The notes below the pieces were generated by a model. That model was not told the origin of the DNA. It saw nothing but the letters and a program-made list of their open reading frames with translations, and did not search any database. Source: Deltaproteobacteria bacterium (lineage in GTDB: Bacteria; Myxococcota_A; UBA9160; UBA4427). From it: a DNA stretch of 53,208 bases. How positions within the stretch are numbered: the stretch's first letter is position 1; the number at the start of each line of letters is the position of its first letter. The stretch covers positions 1 to 53,208 of the forward strand of contig JAJDAO010000001.1 of the NCBI GenBank assembly GCA_029261835.1. Reading direction: 5' to 3'. Of this stretch, positions 15,420-23,648 are shown piece by piece. Both the position numbers and the translations under genes were made by a program.

Positions 15420-17795
15420 ATGGCATTGGCGAAGATTCGTAACCGCGGTACGGCGGTTTCTTCGGTCATCCTGCTCTGCGTAGCAGGATTCTTCTCTTTC
15501 CAGGCCTGCGGGCCCGTTCCGTACGTATCGGTGAGTACTAGCGCCGAGCTGAACTACCAGCTTCTCAATGGGGCCACGAAGATATACCTGGAGCCGGGTG
15601 CCCCCGATCAGGAGCCGGCGGAGGGTCACTTCTATGAAGTCGACAATACCAATCCGATAAACCGCACCACCTCGCTCATGATTCACGGAGGGGACGCACC
15701 CCACACTGTCCTGATCCCGAAACATGACAACCTTCCGATCTTCACCATCGAGTCCGCGGGAACAGTCAACTTTGCCGGCGTCAAGTTCCATACGACGACC
15801 GAGGAAGGCCGAGCCATTCTGACTACGAACTCTGCTGATATCACACTCGAGATACAGGAGTGTTGGGTTACGGAGTCTGTTCTTGAGTTTCGAGGGCCCG
15901 GCGATTACCGAATTCAGAATACATACCTGCATCCGCGCGGCCAGGTTGATTCGCCCCTGATCGTCGAAAACCCGAACGCGCGCGTGGTCTACTTCGGGGG
16001 TGACATCACCAACGGCAGAACCTACGCACCCGTCGACACGGACGACTTCTACCACCACGTATGGCTCAAGGAGGGTCGACTGAAGATCTTCAGCGTCACG
16101 GTGGAGGCTGCACTGGGAACGGCGGATTTCCGCATCGACGCCGCCTCCCCAGTGGGTCCGCACGTGATCGCCGACGTTCGCAGTGAGGGATCGAATGGGC
16201 AGGGCACTCACCCGCCGCGTATCTTGACGGTGCCCTCGACGTCTGAGGCGGTCGATGTCCTCCTCGTGTCGAATGCCGGCGGCTGGCAAAACGCCGCGTC
16301 CGCAAACGGGCCCGGGTCGATGATCGACTACAACGCCGCGGGCACCGTGTGGGCGCTGGGAAACCACGCCAGATGGGGCGCGACCTCGATCGTGACGGGA
16401 AGCGCACAAGCGGGTGCGACCGTCGTCGCCGTGGGAAACTTCATCGAGGGTGGCAATATCCTGCCGGTTACGGGTGCGACCGAGATCTTCGCTCAGAATA
16501 TTGGTCGTTTCGTCGGCCAGACGCCCAAACACCAGTTTATTAATCCAGGCCTCTATCTCGGCTCATATCCATCGGTGCCCGCGTTCCCCGACGTCCCGAT
16601 ACCACCTATGATTCTGCGGCCCGATCTTCAATCTACGAATGTCGTGGACGGCATGATCAACGTGAAGGACGCACCGTACGGAGCGGTGGGCAATGGCAGC
16701 GTGGACGGGCGTACGGGAGCCGACGACACGACCGCCCTGCAAGATGCGCTCGATTACTCTTGCAGCGAACCGTGGGCCACGGGTGCGGTGGTGTATATCC
16801 CCGCCGGCACTTACCGGATCACATCGGCGCTGCAGTACAATACGGATGCACAGCTCCCATGCTCGCACGCGTCGGGTGGCTGGATCGTGGGTGCGGGGCG
16901 CGACTCGACTGTGATCGTACGTGACTTTGACGACCCCGGCAGCGTCTTCGAGACGGACGGTATGCAGTCCGTGACCTTCCAAGACCTTACGTTTCGCACC
17001 GCCCCCTACGACCCGCTCGATCCCACCCCGATCGACGTGCCCAACGTGAGAATCGACACCATCCCCACCGTCGACCCCGACCCACCCCGCAGCGCGAGTC
17101 AGCAGGATGTTTTCATGAACGTCGGCTTCGACGGCGGCAAGTTCGGGCTCGGGCTGGGTCTCTTCAGCACGGCGCAGGACTCCAACATGGCGTTCCTCCA
17201 GACGGAATTCCAGCATGCCGATGTCGGTTTCGGCGTGGGGAGTTCTGGCAACGCCGTCGGGAATGTCGTCTACTCTTCGGACTTTCACGACAACCAGGTT
17301 GCGATGGGGCACACGTTCGGGACTGTCGCCACGTCACAGTGTAAGGATCAGTACAATGTGCCCAAGTATTGTGACGCTGGAACCTGGACGACATACGGCG
17401 TCACAACCAGCTCGGCAGAAGTGGACATGAGACTACATGGCTCGACAGCGAGTAGCACTTGGTTGTTCAGGGGATTCAACACGACGTCCTCCAAGATCAT
17501 CACGCCATGGAATACCGGCACGTACTTTCCGATCGTGTTTGACAGAAGCGCGCTGCAGGCTACGGGAACTCCCTCGGGCCAATATGCCATCCAGTTCCAC
17601 GCCGGGGGCGGCCCGATTCTCCTGCACTCGTACATGATTCCGGTCTCGGTGAAGCTGGCCACTCCGCAGTCGGAGGCCAGCAACTACGCAATCAGCCTCC
17701 ATAGCGTCCACGCGAATCCCCCCAATCCGGGGACGTGGAGTTCGGACGTGGCTACCGAGGCAGGACATCGCAGTCAGGTGGACGAGCTGCCGTGA
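15420..17795 (+). CDS. Pectate-lyase-superfamily (beta-helix) lipoprotein
   Basis: A 791-residue protein. ATG 15420 is chosen because GAGGAG lies 6 bases upstream; ATG 15414 and 15390 are in frame but badly spaced. The N-terminus is a signal peptide ending in a lipobox-like SFQAC (C30), so outer-membrane attachment is likely, although the -3 residue is unusual. The first half (about 35-400) has repeating beta strands resembling a parallel beta helix. From about 413 a Pectate_lyase_3/GH55-type segment begins (INVKDAPYGAVGNGSVDGRTGADDT, then YIPAGTYRITSAL), continuing in helix-like repeats to about 620. Such folds bind or cleave acidic polysaccharides. Catalytic residues cannot be assigned by eye. 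The gene is divergent from the MYXO-CTERM-like gene. Confidence 0.75.
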   Translation: MALAKIRNRGTAVSSVILLCVAGFFSFQACGPVPYVSVSTSAELNYQLLNGATKIYLEPGAPDQEPAEGHFYEVDNTNPINRTTSLMIHGGDAPHTVLIPKHDNLPIFTIESAGTVNFAGVKFHTTTEEGRAILTTNSADITLEIQECWVTESVLEFRGPGDYRIQNTYLHPRGQVDSPLIVENPNARVVYFGGDITNGRTYAPVDTDDFYHHVWLKEGRLKIFSVTVEAALGTADFRIDAASPVGPHVIADVRSEGSNGQGTHPPRILTVPSTSEAVDVLLVSNAGGWQNAASANGPGSMIDYNAAGTVWALGNHARWGATSIVTGSAQAGATVVAVGNFIEGGNILPVTGATEIFAQNIGRFVGQTPKHQFINPGLYLGSYPSVPAFPDVPIPPMILRPDLQSTNVVDGMINVKDAPYGAVGNGSVDGRTGADDTTALQDALDYSCSEPWATGAVVYIPAGTYRITSALQYNTDAQLPCSHASGGWIVGAGRDSTVIVRDFDDPGSVFETDGMQSVTFQDLTFRTAPYDPLDPTPIDVPNVRIDTIPTVDPDPPRSASQQDVFMNVGFDGGKFGLGLGLFSTAQDSNMAFLQTEFQHADVGFGVGSSGNAVGNVVYSSDFHDNQVAMGHTFGTVATSQCKDQYNVPKYCDAGTWTTYGVTTSSAEVDMRLHGSTASSTWLFRGFNTTSSKIITPWNTGTYFPIVFDRSALQATGTPSGQYAIQFHAGGGPILLHSYMIPVSVKLATPQSEASNYAISLHSVHANPPNPGTWSSDVATEAGHRSQVDELP

Positions 17796-17913
17796 GTCCG
17801 GGTAGCCATTTGGAGTAAGCACGGGTTACGGCATTCGCATCCGTACAGGAGGCATCCGTCTGCTTGCCGGACGGCGCCGCGCGCCGTCGCTGCGCCGGCA
17901 ACGCCTCGGCGGA

Positions 17914-18300
17914 TCAGAAGCGGTAGCCGGCTCCCCAGCCGAGGCGAACGTAATTCGATCCGGCGATGTTGCCCGTTGGAAACACCACCGATGCGTCAAT
18001 CAGCGCGAAGAGGCGCTCTGTCACATGGACCTCGAGCCCGCCGGTGATTCGACCAGCAAACTCCTTGTCCTCGAACAGAGTCGTCGAGAACTGGCGCGCT
18101 CGTACGGACATCACGCCCAGACCCGCTCCAAGGAAGGGCTGCACGCACCGCTGAACTCGTCCAACGCCCTTGATTTCACGGCACCTCCGGTGAGACCCCA
18201 AACCTGTCGCCCGCGTTCGAGGAAGCACCCCGAAATCGAGCTGAAGCTGCGCGCCACGCGAACCCGGCCGGAGCCAGATGATCTTGCGGGCGCCGGGTCT
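17914..18300 (-). pseudogene. Remnant of an outer-membrane beta-barrel protein
   Basis: The last 75 or so residues read as barrel strands with an aromatic C-terminal Phe: QPFLGAGLGVMSVRAR, EFAGRITGGLEVHVTERLFALIDASVVFP, then YVRLGWGAGYRF. This is the usual end of small OmpA/OmpW-like barrels. Upstream of it only one plausible strand (AQLQLDFGVLPR) remains in frame, followed by Arg-rich, non-barrel sequence. There is no signal peptide, and the frame runs into the next gene. A functional protein would need about 100 more residues. I read it as a decayed 5' end; a frameshift is possible. Confidence 0.55.
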
Positions 18301-18313
18301 CGCCCTACCCCGA

Positions 18314-19147
18314 CTATGCGCGCCGGACCCGGCGCAGGACGCCGAGCACGAGCAGGCTGCTCGCAAGCAGCAGCGTGCCGGATGGCTCGGGGACGGTCAT
18401 GGTCACGACGCGCGCATAGGTAGACGGGCCGATGCCAGCGCTGTCGTCGGCATCGCCTGTGTCGGGATCGACTGACGTGGCGGAGATGCCGATGTCGTAG
18501 TCGCCGGCCGCGCTCGGGAGCTGAAGTAGGCCGTCGAGCAAGGTGTAGCGGGTGTCGGTGTCGAAGTAGGAACAATTGCCGCCCAGCGTGGCGGCGCCGA
18601 AGGGGAGAATCAGCGTGATGACGTGCTCACCGCCCGCCCCCGTGCTGTAGCTGGCAGTGGAGTCCGTCCCCGAATCGTAGCTGCCGTTGAGGAGGGCATC
18701 GGCGTAAGCGTTGTTCGCGTCGATGGCGTAATGGGGAATCGTGTAACCGACGTTGTTCGAATCGAAGACGCCATCGGGGTTGTTCCACTCGAAGTCCCAG
18801 CGTCCGATCTGCGCGCCATTGCCGAGGGCGTTGAAACCCAGGAAGGCGAAGTCCGCCGGGATAGTGATGACGATCTCCCGCGTCTTGAGGATGGGCGGAT
18901 TCCCTGGGATCCCGAGATCGAAGGTCAAGCCGCTGGTCGCGCCCGGTGTGAGCGAGTCCGCGCTGTAGCTCATGCTGCTCGCCACATCCGCGAGATAGCG
19001 ACCATCACAATCCGCCAGTGCGAACATCGCCCGCAAAGCGCTCCGGGTCCCGCTCACCTCCCCGACACACCCCGACAATCCCAGCATGCCCGTGCACAAC
19101 GAAAGCGCCGCAATCAGGCAGACGCCGCTCCTCTTCGCATTCCTCAT
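18314..19147 (-). CDS. PEP-CTERM protein with a lipobox-like N-terminus
   Basis: A 277-residue protein. ATG 19147 has a strong GGAGGAAGG site; the upstream in-frame ATG at 19180 does not. The N-terminal signal (GVCLIAALSLCTGMLGLSGC) ends in a possible lipobox, LSGC with C27. The C-terminus is an exosortase signal: VPEPSGTLLLASSLLVLGVLRRVRRA. The body has Asp/Asn-rich beta segments without a domain I recognise. A protein with both a lipid anchor site and an exosortase tail would be unusual, so one of the two signals may be nonfunctional. No sigma-54 element was found in the 105 bases upstream. Confidence 0.82.
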   Translation of the reverse strand: MRNAKRSGVCLIAALSLCTGMLGLSGCVGEVSGTRSALRAMFALADCDGRYLADVASSMSYSADSLTPGATSGLTFDLGIPGNPPILKTREIVITIPADFAFLGFNALGNGAQIGRWDFEWNNPDGVFDSNNVGYTIPHYAIDANNAYADALLNGSYDSGTDSTASYSTGAGGEHVITLILPFGAATLGGNCSYFDTDTRYTLLDGLLQLPSAAGDYDIGISATSVDPDTGDADDSAGIGPSTYARVVTMTVPEPSGTLLLASSLLVLGVLRRVRRA

Positions 19148-19252
19148 GGTTCCTTCCTCCGCAGCATTCACATCTATCATAACGGCTCGCGTCGGCTGTG
19201 CCGAGTCGATTCGTCAGCGCTCGAACCTCAGCCACACAGCCCACCGGGTGCA

Positions 19253-20047
19253 TCAATCCGGCAGCGTGAGGCTGCCTTCCATGTAGAGCCTGGCTTCGCC
19301 GGCCACGAGCACTCTGTCGTCGCGCAGTTCGCAAAACAGCTCGCCACCGCGCGCCGACACCTGTCTGGCCGCCAGGCGGTTCTTGCCCAGGCGCTTCGCC
19401 CAGTAGGGCGTCAGCGTGCAGTGTGCCGATCCAGTTACCGGATCCTCGGCGATCCCCGCCCGAGGCGCGAAGAAGCGGGAGACGAAATCCACATCGGCAG
19501 CATCGCCCGGCGCCGAGACGATCACGCCCAGGCAATCGATTGCCTTCAGCGCCTCGCTGTCGGGCGCGAGCTGCCTTACCTCGCGCTCACTGCCGAACAG
19601 TGCCAGGCAGTCCCTGGCCATGAGCACTTGCTCCGGTTCTCCACCGAGGCCGGCGGCGAGCGCAGGGGGCGCCTCCCAAGGCGCTGGAGCGCGCGCGGGC
19701 AGATCGAGGACGAAGCGGCCCTCGCTGTCGCGTGTGACTCGCAAGCGCCCGCTCGCCGTCTCGAACTCCAAGGCTTCCCGCGTGACGCCCAGACACTCGC
19801 TGAGCACGAAGGCGCTGGCGAGTGTCGCATGGCCGCAGAGATCCACCTCGACCTGCGGCGTAAACCAACGAAGATGATAGGCGTCCCCGCCGTCGACGAA
19901 GAAGGCGGTCTCCGAGAGGTTGTTCTCCGCCGCGATCGCCTGCAGGGTGGCGCTATCCAGCCAGGCCTCCAGCGGGCAGACGGCCGCTGGATTGCCACCG
20001 AACACCGCGCTCGTAAAGGCGTCCACCTGATAGATCGCTTGCTTCAA
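19253..20047 (-). CDS. PhzF-family isomerase/epimerase
   Basis: A 264-residue protein with the two-domain diaminopimelate-epimerase-like PhzF fold. The catalytic acid lies in NNLSETAF (Glu46), and VDAFTSAVFGGNPAAVC, LCGHATLASAFVL and EDPVTGSAHCTLTPYW are diagnostic motifs. PhzF itself isomerises dihydro-hydroxyanthranilate, but most homologs are uncharacterised and no phenazine genes are present. TTG 20047 has AGGAG 7 bases upstream; GTG 20077 gives a 10-residue longer product without a site. The crotonase gene lies 36 bases upstream on the same strand, so the two are probably co-transcribed. Confidence 0.9.
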   Translation of the reverse strand: MKQAIYQVDAFTSAVFGGNPAAVCPLEAWLDSATLQAIAAENNLSETAFFVDGGDAYHLRWFTPQVEVDLCGHATLASAFVLSECLGVTREALEFETASGRLRVTRDSEGRFVLDLPARAPAPWEAPPALAAGLGGEPEQVLMARDCLALFGSEREVRQLAPDSEALKAIDCLGVIVSAPGDAADVDFVSRFFAPRAGIAEDPVTGSAHCTLTPYWAKRLGKNRLAARQVSARGGELFCELRDDRVLVAGEARLYMEGSLTLPD

Positions 20048-20083
20048 CTGCACACTCCTTTGCGATTCCGCGCTCACGCCACT

Positions 20084-20917
20084 TCAGCGCCTGACGATGC
20101 CGGACGTGCGGGCCTTCTGGTCTGAGCGACGGTCCGGGTGGTCGCGCTGATTGAACTGGCGCAGGCCTTCCAGCGTCTCCGGCTCGGAGATGGAGCTGAA
20201 GAAGCACTCGGCCTCGACACGCAAGCCCTCGGCCAGGGGCAGACCGAAGCCACGCACGGCTGCCTCCTTGTCGCTGCGCATTGCGGGCTGGGGGAGTGTG
20301 CAGATGAAGCGGGCCATCTCCATGGCGGCGACAAGGGACTGGCCCTCCGGCACGACCCGGTTCACCAGGCCGATGCGCTCGGCCTCGTGGGCGTCGATCA
20401 CCCTCCCGGTGAGGATCAACTCCATCGCACGACCCATTCCGATGATACGGGGGAGGCGCTGTGTGCCCCCGTCGGCCAGGCCGATATTCCAGCGCCGGCA
20501 GGTCACTCCGAAGCTGGCGTGTGCCTCGGCGATCCGGATGTCGGCAAAGCACGCCCACTCCAGACCGCCGGCATAGGCCACGCCATTGACCGCGGCGATG
20601 ATCGGCTTGTAGATGTCCGTCCAGCGACTTGGGCCGAGCGCGCCCGGCCTTTCGCCCCGGCAGTGCGCCGCGATCTCCGCCGGGTCGAGAGAGAGTGGCG
20701 GATCCTTGAGATCGCCCCCGGCGCAGAACGCCCTGTCCCCGGTCCCGGTGAGGATCGCCACCTTCGCGCCGTCGTCCGTGCGAAAGCGGTCCCAGGCCTC
20801 GACCAGCTCGACGTGGGTCGTGGCGCCGATGCAATTCATGACCTCGGGGCGGTTGAAACGAATTACACGAATCTCGTCGTGCTCCTCGTAGGCGATCTGA
20901 GAGAAGTCGCTGGCCAT
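20084..20917 (-). CDS. Enoyl-CoA hydratase/isomerase (crotonase) family protein
   Basis: A 277-residue crotonase-fold protein starting at ATG 20917 with an AGGAGG site. The oxyanion-hole segments are AFCAGGDLKD and NGVAYAGGLEWACFADIRIA, and GLADGGTQRLPRIIG is a family signature. The first catalytic glutamate position (GGLE) is kept. The second (the Q-P-E of hydratases) reads V-T-C here, so a classical syn-hydratase mechanism is doubtful, and an isomerase, hydrolase or decarboxylase is equally possible. A C-terminal crotonase tail ends in DHPDRRSDQKARTSG. It acts on an acyl-CoA in the cytoplasm; the pathway is unknown. Confidence 0.9.
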   Translation of the reverse strand: MASDFSQIAYEEHDEIRVIRFNRPEVMNCIGATTHVELVEAWDRFRTDDGAKVAILTGTGDRAFCAGGDLKDPPLSLDPAEIAAHCRGERPGALGPSRWTDIYKPIIAAVNGVAYAGGLEWACFADIRIAEAHASFGVTCRRWNIGLADGGTQRLPRIIGMGRAMELILTGRVIDAHEAERIGLVNRVVPEGQSLVAAMEMARFICTLPQPAMRSDKEAAVRGFGLPLAEGLRVEAECFFSSISEPETLEGLRQFNQRDHPDRRSDQKARTSGIVRR

Positions 20918-21203
20918 CTCTGGAGTCCTCCTGCAAGTCGGCCGCAATCGCTCGGCGCGCGGCAGTCAGCGTGGCACAGCTGGTGTCGACCCGCCCCACT
21001 TCGTCGTTCCAGCTCCTACGAGAGTCCAGGGCTGAGCGTTCGCGCCTGGCCCAGCGCAGAGGGCGTTGGGTGACAGACTCGCAATCGCCTGCAACCTCCA
21101 ATGAGCGGTACCGCGAATCGCTCGACAGCGCGACGCCCGCGGACGTATATTCAGACGGGCTACAATTCAGGCTTCCTGAAGAGTCCCAGCCCGGGAGGCG
21201 TCC

Positions 21204-22520
21204 GTGCTCGAGGTCTTCGCGGGCAATCTCACTTGGCTGAAAGTCCTGCTCAGCCTTGCATCATCGCTTCTCTCAGTCGGGGTCTTCTACTGGCTCCGCG
21301 GAACCTCATCTGAGATCGCGATCCTGCGCAGCGCTGTCGTAGGCGTCACGATACTGAAGTTCCCGGCCTGCGTGCTTCTGTACCTTTTCGCTACGCCCGA
21401 TGTTCTTGGGTCAGATGCGAATCTCTATTACCTGCCTCAGGCGAATCGGGTGCTCTCGGGAGAGATTCCCTACCTGGACTTTAGCAGCAGCTACGCCCCC
21501 CTCTTCCCCGTGCTCTTGATTCCCGGATTGCTCGTTTGGCCATCTCCGGGATCGATCGTACTCACCATGCTACTCGTCGAGACCGGCATGCTCGTCACCT
21601 ACGCGCTGTGCTGCGGCCGGAGGCGAACAGCGAGTTGCTGGCGTGTCCTCTTCCTCTACTGCCTCAGTCCCCTCTCGTGGTATTGGGTCGGAGCGGTGGG
21701 ATACAACAACGTGGTGATCGCACTGTTTGCGATGGTGGCTCTCGCACTGGCCGAGTCTGGTCGAGACCGAGCTGCCGGCATGTTTGCAGCACTTGGTTTG
21801 CTGTTTGCAAAGATCACTATGGTCTTGGCTTGGCCCGGCATATTGTTCCTACGTGCGCGGGGCTTGTTCTGGCGTGCTGCCCCGCTGGCTCTTCTCGCCA
21901 TCGCCCTCTTGGCACTTGGCCTCGTGGGTTTGGACGTCTCTGAGAGAGCTCTGAACTACGAGTACAGTGCAACGAGCGGGAATCTCTGGTTTCTGGTCTG
22001 CATGCTCAGCGATCTCGATGTCGATTCTGTCGTCATCAAACGGCTCTCGATGATCGCGCTCTTCTTCACGTTGGCGCCACTCTGTGGTCTCTTTCTCGTT
22101 CGGCGTGTTCGGCGAGGTTCGGGTGGCTTCGATTCCGCGGCCGCCTTGGTCGCCACAGTCAATCTGATCTTCATGGTCCTGGCCTACAAGACCTTTCCTT
22201 GGTACTTCTCGGCGTTTCTCATCTTCGTGCTCCACACGCTGATGCTCGACCCAAGGCCGCGTCTCCGAGGTTTGATTCCACTCGTTCTCCTGGGCTCCTT
22301 CAGTAATCTGGAGCCAAGACTGGAGAATGTGATCCGAGCCAAGGATCTCGGAATCCAATCCTGGGAGGGCGGCACTCTGTTTGCGCTGGACACTGTGCTT
22401 CTTGGCGCCGTGCTGTACTGGACGGTACTGTGTCTGCGGCGCGCCCTGGTCGCCGAGCACAAGCCATCGAACAACTCCGTCTGCCGGGGAAGCGGGGAAG
22501 CGGATAGGCGGATACGCTGA
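21204..22520 (+). CDS. Polytopic membrane protein, GT-C glycosyltransferase-like
   Basis: A 438-residue protein with about ten hydrophobic segments. After the second helix it has SDANLYYLPQANRVLSGEIPYLDFSSSYAPLFP. This is the acidic-loop plan of GT-C (GT83/GT87 or PMT-like) enzymes, which transfer sugars from polyprenyl phosphates on the periplasmic side; Asp at the start is the probable catalytic acid. GTG 21204 has GGGAGG 6 bases upstream. The C-terminal tail after the last helix is short and polar. The gene is followed 22 bases later by a GNAT gene, so co-transcription is likely. The specific sugar is unknown, and a related flippase-like function cannot be excluded. Confidence 0.7.
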   Translation: MLEVFAGNLTWLKVLLSLASSLLSVGVFYWLRGTSSEIAILRSAVVGVTILKFPACVLLYLFATPDVLGSDANLYYLPQANRVLSGEIPYLDFSSSYAPLFPVLLIPGLLVWPSPGSIVLTMLLVETGMLVTYALCCGRRRTASCWRVLFLYCLSPLSWYWVGAVGYNNVVIALFAMVALALAESGRDRAAGMFAALGLLFAKITMVLAWPGILFLRARGLFWRAAPLALLAIALLALGLVGLDVSERALNYEYSATSGNLWFLVCMLSDLDVDSVVIKRLSMIALFFTLAPLCGLFLVRRVRRGSGGFDSAAALVATVNLIFMVLAYKTFPWYFSAFLIFVLHTLMLDPRPRLRGLIPLVLLGSFSNLEPRLENVIRAKDLGIQSWEGGTLFALDTVLLGAVLYWTVLCLRRALVAEHKPSNNSVCRGSGEADRRIR

Positions 22521-22542
22521 GAAGACGAGTCCGGAGACGACC

Positions 22543-23181
22543 GTGGCGCCGATGACAGCTGCTCAGTTCTACCGCCGGTTTCCCATCCTCGAAACCAGGC
22601 GGCTGCTGCTTCGCGAGATTGTGCCGGAAGACGCGCAGGCGATCTTCGAGATCAACGGCGACGACGAAACCGCGAGACGGTACTACGGCGAGGAGGCGCT
22701 CACCTCCTATCGTGAGGCGTTTCGCCTGACGCAATCCTACCGACAGCGCTTCATCGAAAAGCGGGGACTCTTCTGGGGAATCTGTTTCGAGGAGGCGGAG
22801 GAGGACAAGCTCGTCGGCTTCTTCGGTCTGACCGATGTCCAACTTCCGCGTCTGGCTCACATCCTCTGCCATGTCGCGCCCAGATACTGGAGGAGGGGAA
22901 TCTATTCGGAGGCGACGGCCGCCGTGCTCGACTTCTGCTTCGTGCGCGCGGAGTTCAATCGTGTCGAGGGAGTCCTTCTGCTCGACAACTACGCGTCCCA
23001 GCGGGCGAACCGAAAACTCGGCTTCACAAGTGAGGGTGTGCTGCGCGAGTACGAGTACTGGCAGGGTGACTGGCGCGACGCGTTCATGATCTCGATCCTG
23101 CGCAGCGAGTACCTGGAATCGGTTCGCGACCGCCACATTCGACGTGGTCTGCTCGGACCGGGTGACCCCACGGGGGCATGA
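22543..23181 (+). CDS. GNAT acetyltransferase (RimJ/RimL type)
   Basis: A 212-residue protein with the RimJ-like GNAT pattern. LETRRLLLREIVPEDAQAIFEI starts the fold, HVAPRYWRRGIYSEATAAVLDFCF is the acetyl-CoA pyrophosphate loop (the usual R/Q-x-x-G-x-G/A is WRRGIYSEA here), and LLDNYASQRANRKLGFTSEGVLREYEYWQGDWRDAFMISIL is the conserved C-terminal half. GTG 22543 is chosen for a GGAG site 6 bases upstream; ATG 22552 is the alternative. It could acetylate a protein N-terminus or a small molecule. It sits 151 bases before the RiPP precursor, so it may be a tailoring enzyme of that cluster, but the gap makes this only a possibility. Confidence 0.88.
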   Translation: MAPMTAAQFYRRFPILETRRLLLREIVPEDAQAIFEINGDDETARRYYGEEALTSYREAFRLTQSYRQRFIEKRGLFWGICFEEAEEDKLVGFFGLTDVQLPRLAHILCHVAPRYWRRGIYSEATAAVLDFCFVRAEFNRVEGVLLLDNYASQRANRKLGFTSEGVLREYEYWQGDWRDAFMISILRSEYLESVRDRHIRRGLLGPGDPTGA

Positions 23182-23332
23182 CTTCGGCGCCGCGCTCTGA
23201 CGGGCGACTCGCAGCTCCTCGCGAACTCACGAGCCACACCGATCCGCATGTTCTCAGGTGCCCGAACCAGTTCTTCACACCTTTTGTCGCTGAGCTGATA
23301 CGATGCGATCCGGGAACTAGAGGAGAATGGCG

Positions 23333-23509
23333 ATGAGCGAGAAGTGGCAGTTGGGTCAGCCGGAGGAGCGACAGCGCGCACAGTTCAAGCGGCCGTTCCT
23401 CATCGTCGAGCAGATCTTCGAAAGAGTTGCGCTCGCGTGTACCAAGAGCACGAGTGGCCGAATCAGCGCTTGCACGACGTGCAAGTCCGCTGGGTCGCTG
23501 AGTTCGTAG
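23333..23509 (+). CDS. Putative RiPP precursor peptide (58 residues)
   Basis: A short gene with AGGAG exactly 7 bases before ATG 23333; ATG 23327 would overlap the site. The leader is polar and charged (MSEKWQLGQPEERQRAQ), then FKRPFLIVEQIFERVALACTK resembles the aromatic/Pro/Leu recognition block that PqqD-type domains bind. The C-terminal part after VALAC is small and rich in Cys, Thr, Ser and Gly (C37, C48, C51), holds a single Arg, and ends KSAGSLSS. It precedes two radical SAM enzymes, a PqqD-like protein, a peptidase and an ABC exporter, the expected setting for a modified peptide. I match it to no named RiPP class. The core boundary is inferred, probably near the VALAC segment. Confidence 0.78.
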   Translation: MSEKWQLGQPEERQRAQFKRPFLIVEQIFERVALACTKSTSGRISACTTCKSAGSLSS

Positions 23510-23512
23510 CTC

Positions 23513-23565
23513 GGACTCGGCCCCCAACCCGCTCCGGTTCGGCCGGCCCAGGGAAGACCGAGTCC
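23513..23565 (+). promoter_or_regulatory. Inverted repeat between precursor and first biosynthetic gene
   Basis: GGACTCGG (23513-23520) and CCGAGTCC (23558-23565) are a perfect 8-bp pair, with further GC-rich pairing possible inside (CCGG/CCGG). It starts 3 bases after the precursor stop. A partial terminator or mRNA-stabilising stem here would allow excess precursor over enzymes, as in many RiPP operons. No U-tract follows. Confidence 0.5.
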
Positions 23566-23648
23566 TCCACGGGGCAGGTGTTCTGTCCGCATGAGACGCA
23601 TGCGCGTCGAGCGCTGTGGCTGCGAATCCGACGCGGTGAGGCACCCCG

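Noticed and set aside
19148..19252. Sigma-54 element upstream of the PEP-CTERM gene ending at 18314
   Set aside because: No GG-N10-GC pair in the correct orientation was found in this interval.
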